The notes beneath the pieces were generated by a model that was not told where the DNA came from, did no database searches, and saw nothing but the letters and a program-made list of their open reading frames with translations. Below, piece after piece: positions 28,972 to 38,159 of a stretch of 64,000 bases of DNA. Origin of the DNA: Bacteroidaceae bacterium (GTDB lineage Bacteria > Bacteroidota > Bacteroidia > Bacteroidales > Bacteroidaceae). The number at the start of each line of letters is the position of its first letter. Within the stretch, counting starts at the first letter, position 1. The position numbers were made by a program, and so were the translations under genes. The DNA is taken from positions 40,518-104,517 of the forward strand of contig JAKSJB010000006.1 of assembly GCA_024398475.1 (NCBI GenBank). Direction: 5' to 3'.

Positions 28972-31900
28972 TTACTTATGGGCTTCACACCACTTTCTTG
29001 CATTGACGAATGCCTCAATCCAAGGAGTGACATCATCCTTCAGACGGTCAGTTGGATAGTTTGCCATCTGCCAAGGGAAGATTGCACGCTCAAGGTGTGG
29101 CATCATAGCAAGGTGACGGCCGTCAGCAGAACAAAGACCTGCCACGTTATAGTCAGAACCGTTAGGGTTTGCAGGATAGCCCTCATAATTGTACTTGGCA
29201 ACTACGCTGTACTCCTTTTCAGGACGTGGCAGACAGAACTTGCCTTCTCCGTGTGCTACCCAGATACCGAGTTTGTTACCGCTGAGAGAACCGAAGAGAA
29301 CAGAATCGTTCTGAGGAATGTTGAGTGTGAGGAATCCACTTTCAAACTTGTGAGAAGTATTGTGGTCCATCTTACCCTCAACACCGAGCAATCCAAGTTC
29401 CATCATAAGTTGGCAACCGTTGCAGATACCGAGTGAGAGTGTGTCAGTACGGCTATAGAAACGGTCGAGTGCAGCCTTTGCCTTTGGATTGAAGAGGAAT
29501 GCACCAGCCCATCCCTTTGCAGAACCGAGAACGTCACTATTGGAGAATCCTCCACAGAAGACAATCATCTGAATGTCATCGAGAGTTTCGCGACCGCTTA
29601 CAAGGTCAGTCATCATAACGTCCTTCACGTCAAATCCGGCGAGATAGAGACTGTAAGCCATTTCGCGCTCACCGTTTGTACCCTTCTCACGTATGATAGC
29701 AGCCTTAGGAGCCTTACCCTCATTTGCCTTGCGGTCAGGAGAGATACCATATTGGGCAAAACTACCCGTGAAGTTATCGTTGAACTTATGTTCTATCGGT
29801 TCGTTCTTATAGTTCCTGAAACGTTCATCAGCCATTCCGTTGAAACTCTGCTTGCAGTCGAGTTCGTGTGAAGTAGAATACCATACATCACGCAATTCAT
29901 CAATGTCAAATGAAAGATTGCTGCCCTTGATGCTGATTCTGCGGCCGCTTACAGGCTTACCAATCTGAGCAAATGCAATACCGTCACGACGGAGCAAAGC
30001 CTCAACAGTTTCCTTGTTTTCATCGGCAACCTGAATCACAACTCCTGGGTTTTCTGCAAAGAGAATCTTTACAAGGTCTTTCTCTGCAATTGACTTGAAA
30101 TCAATTTCAAGACCTCCCTCACGGTTGGCAAAACACATTTCAAGCAATGTAGTGATAAGACCGCCGGCACTTATGTCGTGACCAGCAAGAAGAAGTTCTT
30201 CCTTAACCAAATCCTGAACTGCAAGGAATGCGTCACGGAAGTATTCAGGGTTCTTGACTGTAGGTACGTCGCTGCCAATCTTGCCAAGGCTCTGTGCAAA
30301 GGCACTACCGCCAAGACGGAGACTGTCGAATGAGAAATCAATATGGTAAAGTACGGAAGCAGCAGGTTTGATTACAGGAGAAACAACCTTACGGATGTCA
30401 CTAACCTCACCACCACTACTTACGATTACTGTTCCAGGGCTTATCACCTTTGTACCGTCAGGATATTTCTGAGTCATGGAAAGACTGTCCTTACCGGTAG
30501 GTACGTTTACCTGAAGTGAACAGCAGAAATCGCTCAATGCCTGAACACCTTCATAAAGACGTGCATCCTCACCCTTCTGTGAGCGGCAAGGCCACATCCA
30601 GTTGGCTGAAAGGCTTACGCTGTCGAGTCCTTCTGCCATAGGAGCCCATACAATGTTAGTAAGGGATTCTGCTACAGAAAGAACACTACCGGCGGCTGGG
30701 TCAGCAAGACCTGCCTGAGGAGCATGACCTATAGCAGTAGCGATACCTGCCTTTCCGCGATAGTCGAGGGCAACGACACCGCAGTCGCTGAGAGGCAACT
30801 GAATCTCACCCTGACATTGCTGACGTGCAATCTTACCGGTTACGGAACGGTCAACCTTGTTTGTCAGCCAATCCTTACAAGCAACAGCCTCCAGACGGAG
30901 CACGTTCTTCAGATAGTCATTAATATTGGATTGAGTGTAAGTAACATCTTCGTATGTATGTTCAACCGTTTCGTCCACCATCACAGTCTTTGGAGAATGA
31001 CCGAACATCTGAGCAACCTCAAGGTCGAACGGACGTACACCGTCACCCTGTTCAAATGCAAAGTGAGCATCACCGGTAGTTTCACCGACTACATAAAGCG
31101 GAGCACGTTCACGCTCTGCAATCTTGCGGACATGGTCAATATGAGCCTCATCGATGAGCAATCCCATACGTTCCTGACTCTCATTTGCAATAATTTCCTT
31201 GGAACTGAGCGTCTGGTCACCGATAGGGAGTTTAGTCATATCGATAGTACCGCCACATTCCTCAACAAGTTCAGACAGACAGTTTACGTGACCTGCACTT
31301 CCATGGTCGTGGATGGAAACGATAGGATTTACATCTTCCTCACAGAGAGCACGAACAAGGTTGTTGGCACGCTTCTGCATTTCAGGATTTGCACGCTGAA
31401 CGGCATTGAGTTCGATACCGCTGCTGTAACGGCCGGTATCAACAGAACTTACACTACCGCCACCAAGACCGATACGATAGTTATCACCACCGACAACCAC
31501 AATCTTGTTACCCTTCTGAGGTTCACCCTTCAGACAGTCGCGCTTGGTTCCGTAACCGACACCTCCGGCAAGCATGATAACCTTGTCGTAACCATAGAGA
31601 GGTTCAGCAGTAGAAGATTCCTGATGTTCAAAAGTAAGTACAGAACCACAGATCAATGGCTGACCGAACTTATTGCCGAAATCGCTCGCACCGTTTGAAG
31701 CCTTGATGAGAATCTGTTCAGGCGTCTGATAAAGCCAATGACGTGCAGGTATAGCAGTCTTTCCCTCAGGAACCTGAAGAGGACTTCTGTAACTTGTCAT
31801 GTATACGGCAGTACCGGCAATAGGCCAGGAACCTACACCACCACCCATACGGTCACGGATTTCACCACCAGTACCGGTAGCCGCACCGTTGAAAGGCTCT

Positions 31901-32664
31901 ACCGTAGTAGGGAAATTATGAGTTTCAGCCTTCAGGGAAATGACAGATTCAATTGGTTTGGTTACGAAGTAATCACTTGTACTGTGATCCTTCGGAGCAA
32001 ACTGCTCAACTACAGGACCCTGTGAGAATGCTACATTATCCTTATATGCTGAAATAATCTTGTTTGGATTTTCCTTGGTAGTCTTCTTAATCATTGAGAA
32101 AAGGCTGCTTTCCTTTTCCTCTCCGTCAATGATAAACGTACCACCGAATATCTTGTGACGGCAATGCTCGGAATTTATCTGAGCAAAACCAAATACTTCA
32201 GAATCCGTAAGTTTGCGTCCGAGTTGACCTTCAACCTTATGCAGATATTCAATTTCTTCAGGGCTGAGAGCCAAACCTTCCTGCTCATTATATTCTTCAA
32301 GATTCTCAATGTAAAGAATAGGAGCAGGCTGGATGTTTACCGTGAATATATCCTGGTCAAGTCCCTCATATCTGCGCTGAAGCATAGGGTCAAAACCTTC
32401 GTCAGAACCAGAAGACCTGAAATATTCCTCGATACGCTGTACACCTTCAATACTCATGTTCTGTGTTATTTCCACAGCATTGGTACTCCAAGGAGTAATC
32501 ATTTCACGACGGGGACCTACGAACTGTCCGCTGATCTTTTGTTCACTCAAAAGTGTTGCACCAGAAAAAAGCCATTCAAGTGCATCCTTTTCCTTGTCAG
32601 AGATAGCATGGTTCATGCTAACTGCAATGATACTACTTTGTGGCGACTGAAAAAAGTAAATCAT
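28972..32664 (-). CDS. purL: Phosphoribosylformylglycinamidine synthase, long form (1230 aa)
   Basis: Fourth step of purine synthesis, FGAR to FGAM with glutamine and ATP. It is the single-chain form: N-terminal domain, a duplicated AIR-synthase-like core (FGFAQINSEHCRHKIF, KAETHNFPTTVEPFNGAATGTGGEIRD, GHDISAGGLITTLLEMCF) and a C-terminal glutamine amidotransferase with the nucleophile Cys in LGICNGCQLMMELG. The start at 32664 (MIYFFQSPQSS) is preferred because the only longer start is a TTG lying on the -7 box. Confidence 0.96.
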   Translation of the reverse strand: MIYFFQSPQSSIIAVSMNHAISDKEKDALEWLFSGATLLSEQKISGQFVGPRREMITPWSTNAVEITQNMSIEGVQRIEEYFRSSGSDEGFDPMLQRRYEGLDQDIFTVNIQPAPILYIENLEEYNEQEGLALSPEEIEYLHKVEGQLGRKLTDSEVFGFAQINSEHCRHKIFGGTFIIDGEEKESSLFSMIKKTTKENPNKIISAYKDNVAFSQGPVVEQFAPKDHSTSDYFVTKPIESVISLKAETHNFPTTVEPFNGAATGTGGEIRDRMGGGVGSWPIAGTAVYMTSYRSPLQVPEGKTAIPARHWLYQTPEQILIKASNGASDFGNKFGQPLICGSVLTFEHQESSTAEPLYGYDKVIMLAGGVGYGTKRDCLKGEPQKGNKIVVVGGDNYRIGLGGGSVSSVDTGRYSSGIELNAVQRANPEMQKRANNLVRALCEEDVNPIVSIHDHGSAGHVNCLSELVEECGGTIDMTKLPIGDQTLSSKEIIANESQERMGLLIDEAHIDHVRKIAERERAPLYVVGETTGDAHFAFEQGDGVRPFDLEVAQMFGHSPKTVMVDETVEHTYEDVTYTQSNINDYLKNVLRLEAVACKDWLTNKVDRSVTGKIARQQCQGEIQLPLSDCGVVALDYRGKAGIATAIGHAPQAGLADPAAGSVLSVAESLTNIVWAPMAEGLDSVSLSANWMWPCRSQKGEDARLYEGVQALSDFCCSLQVNVPTGKDSLSMTQKYPDGTKVISPGTVIVSSGGEVSDIRKVVSPVIKPAASVLYHIDFSFDSLRLGGSAFAQSLGKIGSDVPTVKNPEYFRDAFLAVQDLVKEELLLAGHDISAGGLITTLLEMCFANREGGLEIDFKSIAEKDLVKILFAENPGVVIQVADENKETVEALLRRDGIAFAQIGKPVSGRRISIKGSNLSFDIDELRDVWYSTSHELDCKQSFNGMADERFRNYKNEPIEHKFNDNFTGSFAQYGISPDRKANEGKAPKAAIIREKGTNGEREMAYSLYLAGFDVKDVMMTDLVSGRETLDDIQMIVFCGGFSNSDVLGSAKGWAGAFLFNPKAKAALDRFYSRTDTLSLGICNGCQLMMELGLLGVEGKMDHNTSHKFESGFLTLNIPQNDSVLFGSLSGNKLGIWVAHGEGKFCLPRPEKEYSVVAKYNYEGYPANPNGSDYNVAGLCSADGRHLAMMPHLERAIFPWQMANYPTDRLKDDVTPWIEAFVNARKWCEAHK

Positions 32665-32697
32665 GTTGTTATGGGTTGATGTTATTGTATTTCGTTG

Positions 32698-32727
32698 CAA
32701 AGTTACGCATTATTATTCAAACCACAA
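32698..32727 (-). promoter_or_regulatory. Promoter of purL
   Basis: Minus-strand TTG (32725-32727) and TAACTTTG (32698-32705), 19-bp spacer; the ATG at 32664 is 33 bp downstream. This fixes the purL start. Confidence 0.75.
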
Positions 32728-32860
32728 TTTGGAAATATAAAATTCTTGTTGTTTTTCCATATAAACGGAATATAAACAATAAATAATTGGAGTTTGACTG
32801 CATAAACGGCTAATTCTCATATTGCAACGTAAGATGTAGGTAAGGATGCCGAAGAAACAG

Positions 32861-32901
32861 CAATGCCATCATTCAGGAACAGAATCCGAATGATGGCATT
32901 G
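32861..32901 (-). terminator. Hairpin after the first LRR gene, likely terminator
   Basis: A perfect 14-bp stem, 32861-32874 with 32888-32901 (CAATGCCATCATTC and its complement), starting 24 bp past the LRR stop. The following minus-strand sequence has only a broken T run (TGTTTCTTC). Confidence 0.65.
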
Positions 32902-32924
32902 TGTCGATATTGGGGTTAGGGAAA

Positions 32925-35087
32925 CTACATGCAGACCTTGAATGTCTGACCTTCAGCCTTCACGAAATATACTCCGTTTCCGTTTACCTGAATATTTCCG
33001 TTACCGGTTCCAAAGGCAACTCTCACACCGTTTGTGTCATATACTGAAACAGGTTCATTTGCTGATACCCCTGTAATGGTTATCGTGTTGCTGGAAGCAT
33101 AGACTTTGATGTCAGAATTGGAAGGAGTGGATTTTATGTCTGTACTCTTTGAGAATACTACAGAAATCTCTGAATCTCCGGTAATGACTGGAGTGGTAAA
33201 CAACAAACCATTATTCAGCAATCCCGTAATGTCGCTTCCGTTGAATGTTGCAGTATTGATTGACCAACCTTCAGTCGGAACGAACTGATATAGATAAGTC
33301 TTACCAAGTTCTACTACTTGTCTTACCGCACCACCGTCACCCTGTTTAATTGTAATGTAATGCGTTTCATCTTCATCATCTGCATATTCCTGAATATTCA
33401 CAAAGTCAATCCAGCAGGGAGCAACCATATACATTGTAGAAGTGCCTTTTGGTACATAAAGGATACAATTTGTTTTATCAATATTTTCGAATGTATAGGT
33501 TGATATAGAAAGAGGTCGTGACCAACTAACTTTTATTGAAATCAAACCAGTACAACCAGAGAATGCTTCATCTCCAATACTTGTAACGGAATTGGGTATG
33601 TCTATTGAAGTCAAGCCGGAACAACCAGAGAATGCCCTGTCTCCAATACTTGTAACGGAATTTGGAATGGTTATTGAAGTCAAGCCGGAACACCAAGCGA
33701 ATGCATCATCTCCAATACTTGTAACGGAATTTGGGATGTCTATTGAAGTCAAGCCGGTACAGTAATAGAATGCACTCATTCCAATACTTGTAACGGAATT
33801 TGGAATGGTTATTGAAGTCAAGCCGGAACAGCCAGAGAATGCATCATTTCCAATACTTGTGACTGAATTTGGAATGTCTATTGAAGTCAAGACGGAACAG
33901 CCAGAGAATGCTGCATTTTCAATACTTTTAACGGAATTTGGGATGGTAATGGAAGTCAAGCCGGAACAACCTTTGAATGCACCATCTCCAATACTTGTAA
34001 CAGAATTTGGGATGGTAATGGAAGTCAAGCCGGAACATTCATAGAATGCCCAATTTCCAATACTAATAACAGAATTTGGGATGGTAATGGAAGTCAAGCC
34101 TGTACATCTATAGAACACATTATCTCCAATACTTGTAACAGAATTAGGAATGTCTATTGAAGTCAAGCCGGAACAGCCAGAGAATGCATAATTTCCAATA
34201 CTTGTAACAGAATTGGGGATGTCTATTGAAGTCAAGCTAGAACAATATACGAATGCAGAATTTCCAATACTAGTAACGGAATTGGGAATATTTATTGATG
34301 TAACCCATTTTGCGCAATCTACAATGATATTGTCTTCAATAACCAATCCGTCATTATTACATATCTTAGCACCCCAATAATTATTACTTTCTGCATCAAG
34401 GCTACTGTTATTTACAAAAGAACTAAAATAGCAGCCAGAGAATGCACCATCTCCAATACTTCTAACTGAATTTGGAATGGTGATGGAAGTCAAGCCGGAA
34501 CAGCCAGAGAATGCATAATCTCCAATACTTCTAACTGAATTTGGGATGTCTATTGAAGTCAAACCGGAACAGCCAGAGAATGCCCTGTCTCCAATACTTG
34601 TAACTGAATTTGGGATGGTAATTGAAGTCAAACCGGAACAGCCAGAGAATGCATAATCTCCAATACTTGTAACGGAATTTGGAATGGTAATTGAAGTCAA
34701 GCCGGAGCAATATTCGAATGCACCATCTCCAATACTTGTAACGGAATTTGGAATGGTGATGGAAGTCAAGCCGGAACAGCCAAAGAATGCATTCCCTCCA
34801 ATACTTGTAACTGAATTTGGGATGTCTATTGAAGTCAAGCCTGTACATCTATAGAATGCATTCCCTCCAATACTTGTAACGGAATTATCAAATTTAATAA
34901 CACCTTTTCCGTTGGAATAAGTATTACTGATGATTGATGCACCGAAATAATTGGAATTATTTGGTGTAACAACTTTACCACCAGAACTGGTGTACCAAAT
35001 CTCATTGTTGGGAATTTCTTCCGCGTGTACTCCTATACCTATCATCCAGAGTAGGCAAAGGAAAATTGTTTGTTTAATTTGCTTCAT
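32925..35087 (-). CDS. BspA-like leucine-rich-repeat surface protein with C-terminal sorting-like domain (720 aa)
   Basis: Signal peptide [24 protein letters not shown], then about 18 LRR_5 (BspA/TpLRR) repeats of 23 residues with consensus [19 protein letters not shown]. Seventeen IPNSV units can be counted. An island without repeats (about residues 220-265, [13 protein letters not shown]) breaks the array. After the array come [19 protein letters not shown], a beta domain, and a C-terminal segment resembling the T9SS type A signal ([11 protein letters not shown], then [15 protein letters not shown]). BspA proteins of oral Bacteroidetes bind fibronectin or fibrinogen and aid aggregation; the ligand here is unknown. 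The 69-bp units are nearly identical in DNA, so copy number may vary. Preceded by a long conserved leader. Confidence 0.88.
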   Translation of the reverse strand: MKQIKQTIFLCLLWMIGIGVHAEEIPNNEIWYTSSGGKVVTPNNSNYFGASIISNTYSNGKGVIKFDNSVTSIGGNAFYRCTGLTSIDIPNSVTSIGGNAFFGCSGLTSITIPNSVTSIGDGAFEYCSGLTSITIPNSVTSIGDYAFSGCSGLTSITIPNSVTSIGDRAFSGCSGLTSIDIPNSVRSIGDYAFSGCSGLTSITIPNSVRSIGDGAFSGCYFSSFVNNSSLDAESNNYWGAKICNNDGLVIEDNIIVDCAKWVTSINIPNSVTSIGNSAFVYCSSLTSIDIPNSVTSIGNYAFSGCSGLTSIDIPNSVTSIGDNVFYRCTGLTSITIPNSVISIGNWAFYECSGLTSITIPNSVTSIGDGAFKGCSGLTSITIPNSVKSIENAAFSGCSVLTSIDIPNSVTSIGNDAFSGCSGLTSITIPNSVTSIGMSAFYYCTGLTSIDIPNSVTSIGDDAFAWCSGLTSITIPNSVTSIGDRAFSGCSGLTSIDIPNSVTSIGDEAFSGCTGLISIKVSWSRPLSISTYTFENIDKTNCILYVPKGTSTMYMVAPCWIDFVNIQEYADDEDETHYITIKQGDGGAVRQVVELGKTYLYQFVPTEGWSINTATFNGSDITGLLNNGLLFTTPVITGDSEISVVFSKSTDIKSTPSNSDIKVYASSNTITITGVSANEPVSVYDTNGVRVAFGTGNGNIQVNGNGVYFVKAEGQTFKVCM

Positions 35088-35168
35088 AATACAGTATGAT
35101 TAATTGTTATACATTATTTCTTCAATACTGCCTATTGCAACCCTGATTCAGCAAATAAGTTAAAAATG

Positions 35169-35297
35169 AAAAAAAGACGTGGGTGCTTACTTCGCTTACC
35201 CAATCGTCAGGTTCTGGTAATACCTTCTATAGAGATAAGCAACTAATCAGCCCACGCCGGAGAGTATTATGAAAAGTACATAATACACCTAACGTGG
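35169..35297 (-). promoter_or_regulatory. Attenuator-like RNA structure in LRR leader, copy 1
   Basis: On the minus-strand transcript, segment A CCACGT (35292-35297) can pair with segment B GGCGTGGG (35251-35258), enclosing a perfect hairpin GTATTATG/CATAATAC (35264-35286). B can instead pair with segment C CCCACGTC (35176-35183), which is followed directly by seven U residues (35169-35175): a terminator-like form. A:B and B:C are mutually exclusive. The U-tract is about 80 nt before the LRR start. The B:C stem keeps pairing in copy 2 through a G-U to A-U change. Confidence 0.62.
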
Positions 35298-35420
35298 ACG
35301 AAACAGTTGCGTTTTCTTTCTATAGAATTCAAATTTACCAGATTTGACGATAGAAGAAAAACGTCTGTAACGTCCTTTAACAAAGCCTTGTCCAACACGT
35401 AGACAGGCTCGTTTGTTCAT
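35289..35420 (-). CDS. Upstream small ORF in LRR leader, copy 1 (43 codons)
   Basis: ATG at 35420, stop TAG at 35291-35289. The peptide contains RVGQGFVKGRYRRFSSIV and ends basic. Its first 32 residues match 25 of 32 in the copy at 37008-37172, with several silent third-base differences (TTT/TTC, TCT/TCA, GGT/GGA), which suggests it is translated. A 1-nt length difference then puts the two out of frame, so this copy stops earlier, right after segment A. I do not recognise the peptide. It starts about 38 nt after the predicted transcription start. Confidence 0.5.
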   Translation of the reverse strand: MNKRACLRVGQGFVKGRYRRFSSIVKSGKFEFYRKKTQLFRPR

Positions 35421-35464
35421 AAAGTTGTGACCGCACGACCATATTATGGGCGATTAGTCGGGTA

Positions 35465-35496
35465 CAAAGATAAAGAATTCAAATAATATGGACAAA
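35465..35496 (-). promoter_or_regulatory. Promoter of the first LRR gene
   Basis: Minus-strand TTTG (35493-35496) and TATCTTTG (35465-35472) with a 20-bp spacer. It predicts a 5' leader of about 370 nt before the ATG at 35087. Confidence 0.75.
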
Positions 35497-35625
35497 TATT
35501 TTTTAAGCCAAAGAAACAAAAGACAGATTTGATTTCTTACAGAATCACTATTATCAGGTTTAGGGAATGGAAGTAAAACTGTCTTGGGAGATTATGTCTT
35601 TAATTGTAATGTAATGCGTTTCATC

Positions 35626-36837
35626 TTAATCATCTGCATATTCCTGAATATTTTGGAAATTTTCCCAAACAGAAGCAGACTTATACAACGTAGAAGTACC
35701 TTTTGGTACATAAAGGATACAATTTGTTTTATCAATATATTCGAATGTTTTGGTTGGTATAGAAAGAGGTCGTGACCAACTAACTTTTATAGATATCAAG
35801 CCAGAACAGTTCCCAAACGCATCAGTTCCAATACTTGTAACAGAATTAGGAATGGTTATGGAAGTCAAACCGGAACAGCCATGGAATGCATAATTTCCAA
35901 TACTTGGAACGCCACTCGGTATCTCTATTGAAGTCAAGCCTGTACATCTTTCGAATGCACCATGTCCAATACTTGTAACGGAATTTGGTATCTCTATTGA
36001 AGTCAAGCCGGAACAGCCATAGAATGCACTCATTCCAATACTTGTAACGGAATTTGGAATGGTAATGGAAGTCAAGCCGGAACAGCCATAGAATGTAAGC
36101 CATCCAATACTTGTAACTGAATTTGGAATGGTGATGGAAGTCAAGCCGGAACAGCCTGAGAATGCACCATTTCCAATACTTGTAACGGAATTTGGAGTAA
36201 TCGTATTTTTGCATCCAGCAATAAGTGTATTTGTTCTTGTTTCTATAATTGCCTTACAATTGTCTCGACTATCATAAAATTGATTCATTTTATCAACCGT
36301 AATAGTCGTTACATTTTTAGTCCCACCAAATGCCGCGTCCCCAATACTTGTAACAGAATTTGGAATGGTAATTGAAGTCAAGCCGGAACATCCGTAGAAT
36401 GCATAACTTCCAATACTTGTAACGGAATTGGGAATGTCTATTGAAGTCAAGCCGGAACACCAAGCGAATGCATTATCTCCAATACTTGTAACGGAATTTG
36501 GGATGGTTATTGAAGTCAAACCTGTACATCTTTCGAATGCACCATTTCCAATACTTGTAACAGAATTTGGAATGTCTATTGAAGTCAAGCCTGTACATCT
36601 TTCGAATGCACCATGTCCAATACTTGTAACGGAATTATCAAATACAATAACACCTTTACCGTTGGAATAAGTATTACTGATGATTGATGCACCAAATGCA
36701 TCGGATTTATTTGGTGTCACAACTTTACCATCAGAACTGGTGTACCAAATCTCATTGTTGGGAATTTCTTCCGCATGTACTCCAATGCCTATCATCCAGA
36801 GTAGGCAAAGGAAAATTGTTTGTTTAATTTGCTTCAT
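35626..36837 (-). CDS. BspA-like LRR protein lacking the C-terminal domain (403 aa)
   Basis: Same signal peptide as its neighbour, then about ten 23-residue LRR_5 units split by a different island ([19 protein letters not shown]) and the same cap ([35 protein letters not shown]). The paralogue continues [11 protein letters not shown] into a further beta domain and sorting-like tail. Here the third codon of that stretch is TAA instead of GAA (35626-35628). After the stop, the homology goes on only through DETHYITIK, then ends. So this copy lacks a T9SS-like signal and may be released, retained in the periplasm or non-functional. Its leader is intact. Confidence 0.83.
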   Translation of the reverse strand: MKQIKQTIFLCLLWMIGIGVHAEEIPNNEIWYTSSDGKVVTPNKSDAFGASIISNTYSNGKGVIVFDNSVTSIGHGAFERCTGLTSIDIPNSVTSIGNGAFERCTGLTSITIPNSVTSIGDNAFAWCSGLTSIDIPNSVTSIGSYAFYGCSGLTSITIPNSVTSIGDAAFGGTKNVTTITVDKMNQFYDSRDNCKAIIETRTNTLIAGCKNTITPNSVTSIGNGAFSGCSGLTSITIPNSVTSIGWLTFYGCSGLTSITIPNSVTSIGMSAFYGCSGLTSIEIPNSVTSIGHGAFERCTGLTSIEIPSGVPSIGNYAFHGCSGLTSITIPNSVTSIGTDAFGNCSGLISIKVSWSRPLSIPTKTFEYIDKTNCILYVPKGTSTLYKSASVWENFQNIQEYADD

Positions 36838-36920
36838 AATTATGTATTTATTAACTGTTATACATTTTATGATTTCAATACTGCTTATTGCGACCCTGAT
36901 TCAGCAATTAAGTTAGTAAT

Positions 36921-37048
36921 AAAAAAGACGTGGGTGCTTACTTGGCTAATCTATTACTCAGGTTCTGGAATACCTTCTCAATGAGATAAGCAACTAATCA
37001 GCCCACGTCAGAGAGTATTATGATAAGTGCATAATACATCCAACGTGG
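36921..37048 (-). promoter_or_regulatory. Attenuator-like RNA structure in LRR leader, copy 2
   Basis: Segment A CCACGT (37043-37048), hairpin GTATTATG/CATAATAC (37015-37037; loop differs from copy 1), segment B GACGTGGG (37002-37009), segment C CCCACGTC (36927-36934), then six U residues (36921-36926). A:B and B:C exclude each other. Between B and C, small hairpins TCTC/GAGA and AGGT/ACCT are possible. The small ORF stop (37008-37010) lies inside B. Confidence 0.62.
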
Positions 37049-37172
37049 ACGCCTCAGTTATGCTTTCCTCCATTGAGAATTCAAATTTTCCAGATTTGAG
37101 TAATGAAGAGAAACGTCTGTAACGTCCTTTAACAGAGCCTTGTCCAACACGTGGAACGGCTTGTTTGTCCAT
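37008..37172 (-). CDS. Upstream small ORF in LRR leader, copy 2 (54 codons)
   Basis: ATG at 37172, stop TGA at 37010-37008. The peptide begins MDKQAVPRVGQGSVKGRYRR and keeps KSGKFEF, as in copy 1. It then runs on through segment A and the hairpin and stops in segment B, so a translating ribosome would directly affect which stem forms. Function unknown. Confidence 0.5.
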   Translation of the reverse strand: MDKQAVPRVGQGSVKGRYRRFSSLLKSGKFEFSMEESITEASTLDVLCTYHNTL

Positions 37173-37216
37173 AAAGTTGTGACTGCACGACCGTAATGTG
37201 GGCGATTAGTCGGGTA

Positions 37217-37248
37217 CAAAGATAAAAAAATCAAATAATATGGACAAA
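37217..37248 (-). promoter_or_regulatory. Promoter of the second LRR gene
   Basis: Minus-strand TTTG (37245-37248) and TATCTTTG (37217-37224), 20-bp spacer; predicted leader about 373 nt. Confidence 0.75.
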
Positions 37249-37554
37249 TATTTTTTAAGCCAAAGAAACAAAAGACAGATTTGATGTCTTACAGAATCAA
37301 CCAAGAAATTAAGTAGCCCTTACAATCAAACCACTACTTAACTCCTGAAACTGAGCAAGTCAGAAACCCAAACGAAATTACTTCCAGTTAATTTATTAAT
37401 ATGTTAAATTGTTAATTTCAACTCTCTTTTTACCTTGCTCTGGAAAAGTTGAATGGTAACATACACTTGTTTTTTAACAAATAAACAATTTAATAAATTA
37501 ATAACTGAAGTTTAAGATGTTTGCCTGAAATGCTGTACCTTGCCTCATACGGGT

Positions 37555-37635
37555 ATTGCCCTCCAGGCAATGCTACTCTATCTGCTTTATTCCGAGGGCG
37601 TTGCCCTCGGTTACTCAGATACAGCCTTCCAGGCT
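37555..37635. repeat. Row of three palindromes (Bacteroidetes-type intergenic element)
   Basis: ATTGCC/GGCAAT (37555-37571), CCGAGGGC/GCCCTCGG with a 3-nt loop (37592-37610) and AGCC/GGCT followed by T residues (37623-37640). A two-hairpin element of like layout lies at 63955-63995. Similar GC-rich palindrome pairs are widespread in Bacteroidetes intergenic DNA. Confidence 0.55.
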
Positions 37636-37736
37636 TTTTTACTTCCGAAACTTTAATTAATAACGAATTTGCCTTTGAGTAGGTACTTGCAATTTATAAA
37701 GTGGAGCCAAGTGAAACTTGTATCTAATATACTTTT

Positions 37737-37837
37737 TTATCAGTTTATCAGTTATCAGTTTTTTTAGTTAGTACAGAAAGTGGTTATTTATTAATCGTAT
37801 TTCCAATTAAAAAAACTGATAACTGATAAACTGATAA
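37737..37837. repeat. Perfect 29-bp inverted repeat
   Basis: 37737-37765 and 37809-37837 are exact reverse complements, with 43 bp between them. Each arm is itself built of TATCAGTT-like direct words. It could form a very stable hairpin. No transposase-like ORF is enclosed. Confidence 0.85.
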
Positions 37838-38115
37838 TTTTCTGATCTACATTTTGTATTAATCCTGTGGTTATTCGGATAAGGTGGTTCACTTTATCGG
37901 CTTTATCGTGATGAAATAATTGCTGTATCGCGACGTAGCAAAATCTGTATTTTTGAGATTGAGATTGAGACGGATTATAATATGGCTACAGCAAGGCAAA
38001 ATTTGGAAAGTGTCCATTTTCTTCCTGCACAATTATAGCATAATTTATATTTTATATAGTTGACTCATAGCGTTTTAAGTTGAAATCACATGTATTTCCG
38101 TTAAATACCCCTTAT

Positions 38116-38159
38116 TAGTCTATTACAGGTCAGTTATGAGTCAGTTATGAGTCAGTAAC
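38116..38159 (+). repeat. GTCAGTTA-type degenerate repeat, inverted relative of 4676-4719
   Basis: About 35 of 44 bases match the reverse complement of 4676-4719, including CAGGTCAGTTAT and GAGTCAGTAA. Both copies lie in spacers that also carry the GGAGTTAAGTAG repeat. Confidence 0.5.

Larger units (their letters stand above)
35088..35545 (-). repeat. Duplicated leader and promoter region, copy 1 (matches 36838-37295)
   Basis: From the LRR ATG up to about 35545 the sequence is homologous to 36838-37295, including promoter, small upstream ORF and hairpins, with scattered substitutions and short indels. The best kept part is 35489-35545, just upstream of the -7 box. The third LRR fragment (62762-63055) shares only about 20 bp of upstream sequence. 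Confidence 0.82.
36838..37295 (-). repeat. Duplicated leader and promoter region, copy 2 (matches 35088-35545)
   Basis: See copy 1. The duplication unit, leader plus LRR gene, is about 1.75 kb; homology stops around 37295. Confidence 0.82.

Noticed and set aside
30724..31698. 324-codon open frame on the plus strand
   Set aside because: Lies wholly antisense to purL, which has unmistakable family motifs; low-complexity Thr/Val/Leu composition is typical of an antisense frame.
32665..32700. Longer purL start at a TTG at 32700
   Set aside because: That TTG is part of the -7 promoter box, so it cannot be in the transcript as a start.
34531..34848. 105-codon frame with regular YKYWR repeats inside the LRR gene
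   Set aside because: It is the 69-bp LRR repeat read in another frame; the periodicity is inherited.
35160..35260. Possible tRNA or tmRNA-like fold in the LRR leader
   Set aside because: No tRNA arm pattern or CCA end; the stems fit an attenuator-like arrangement better.
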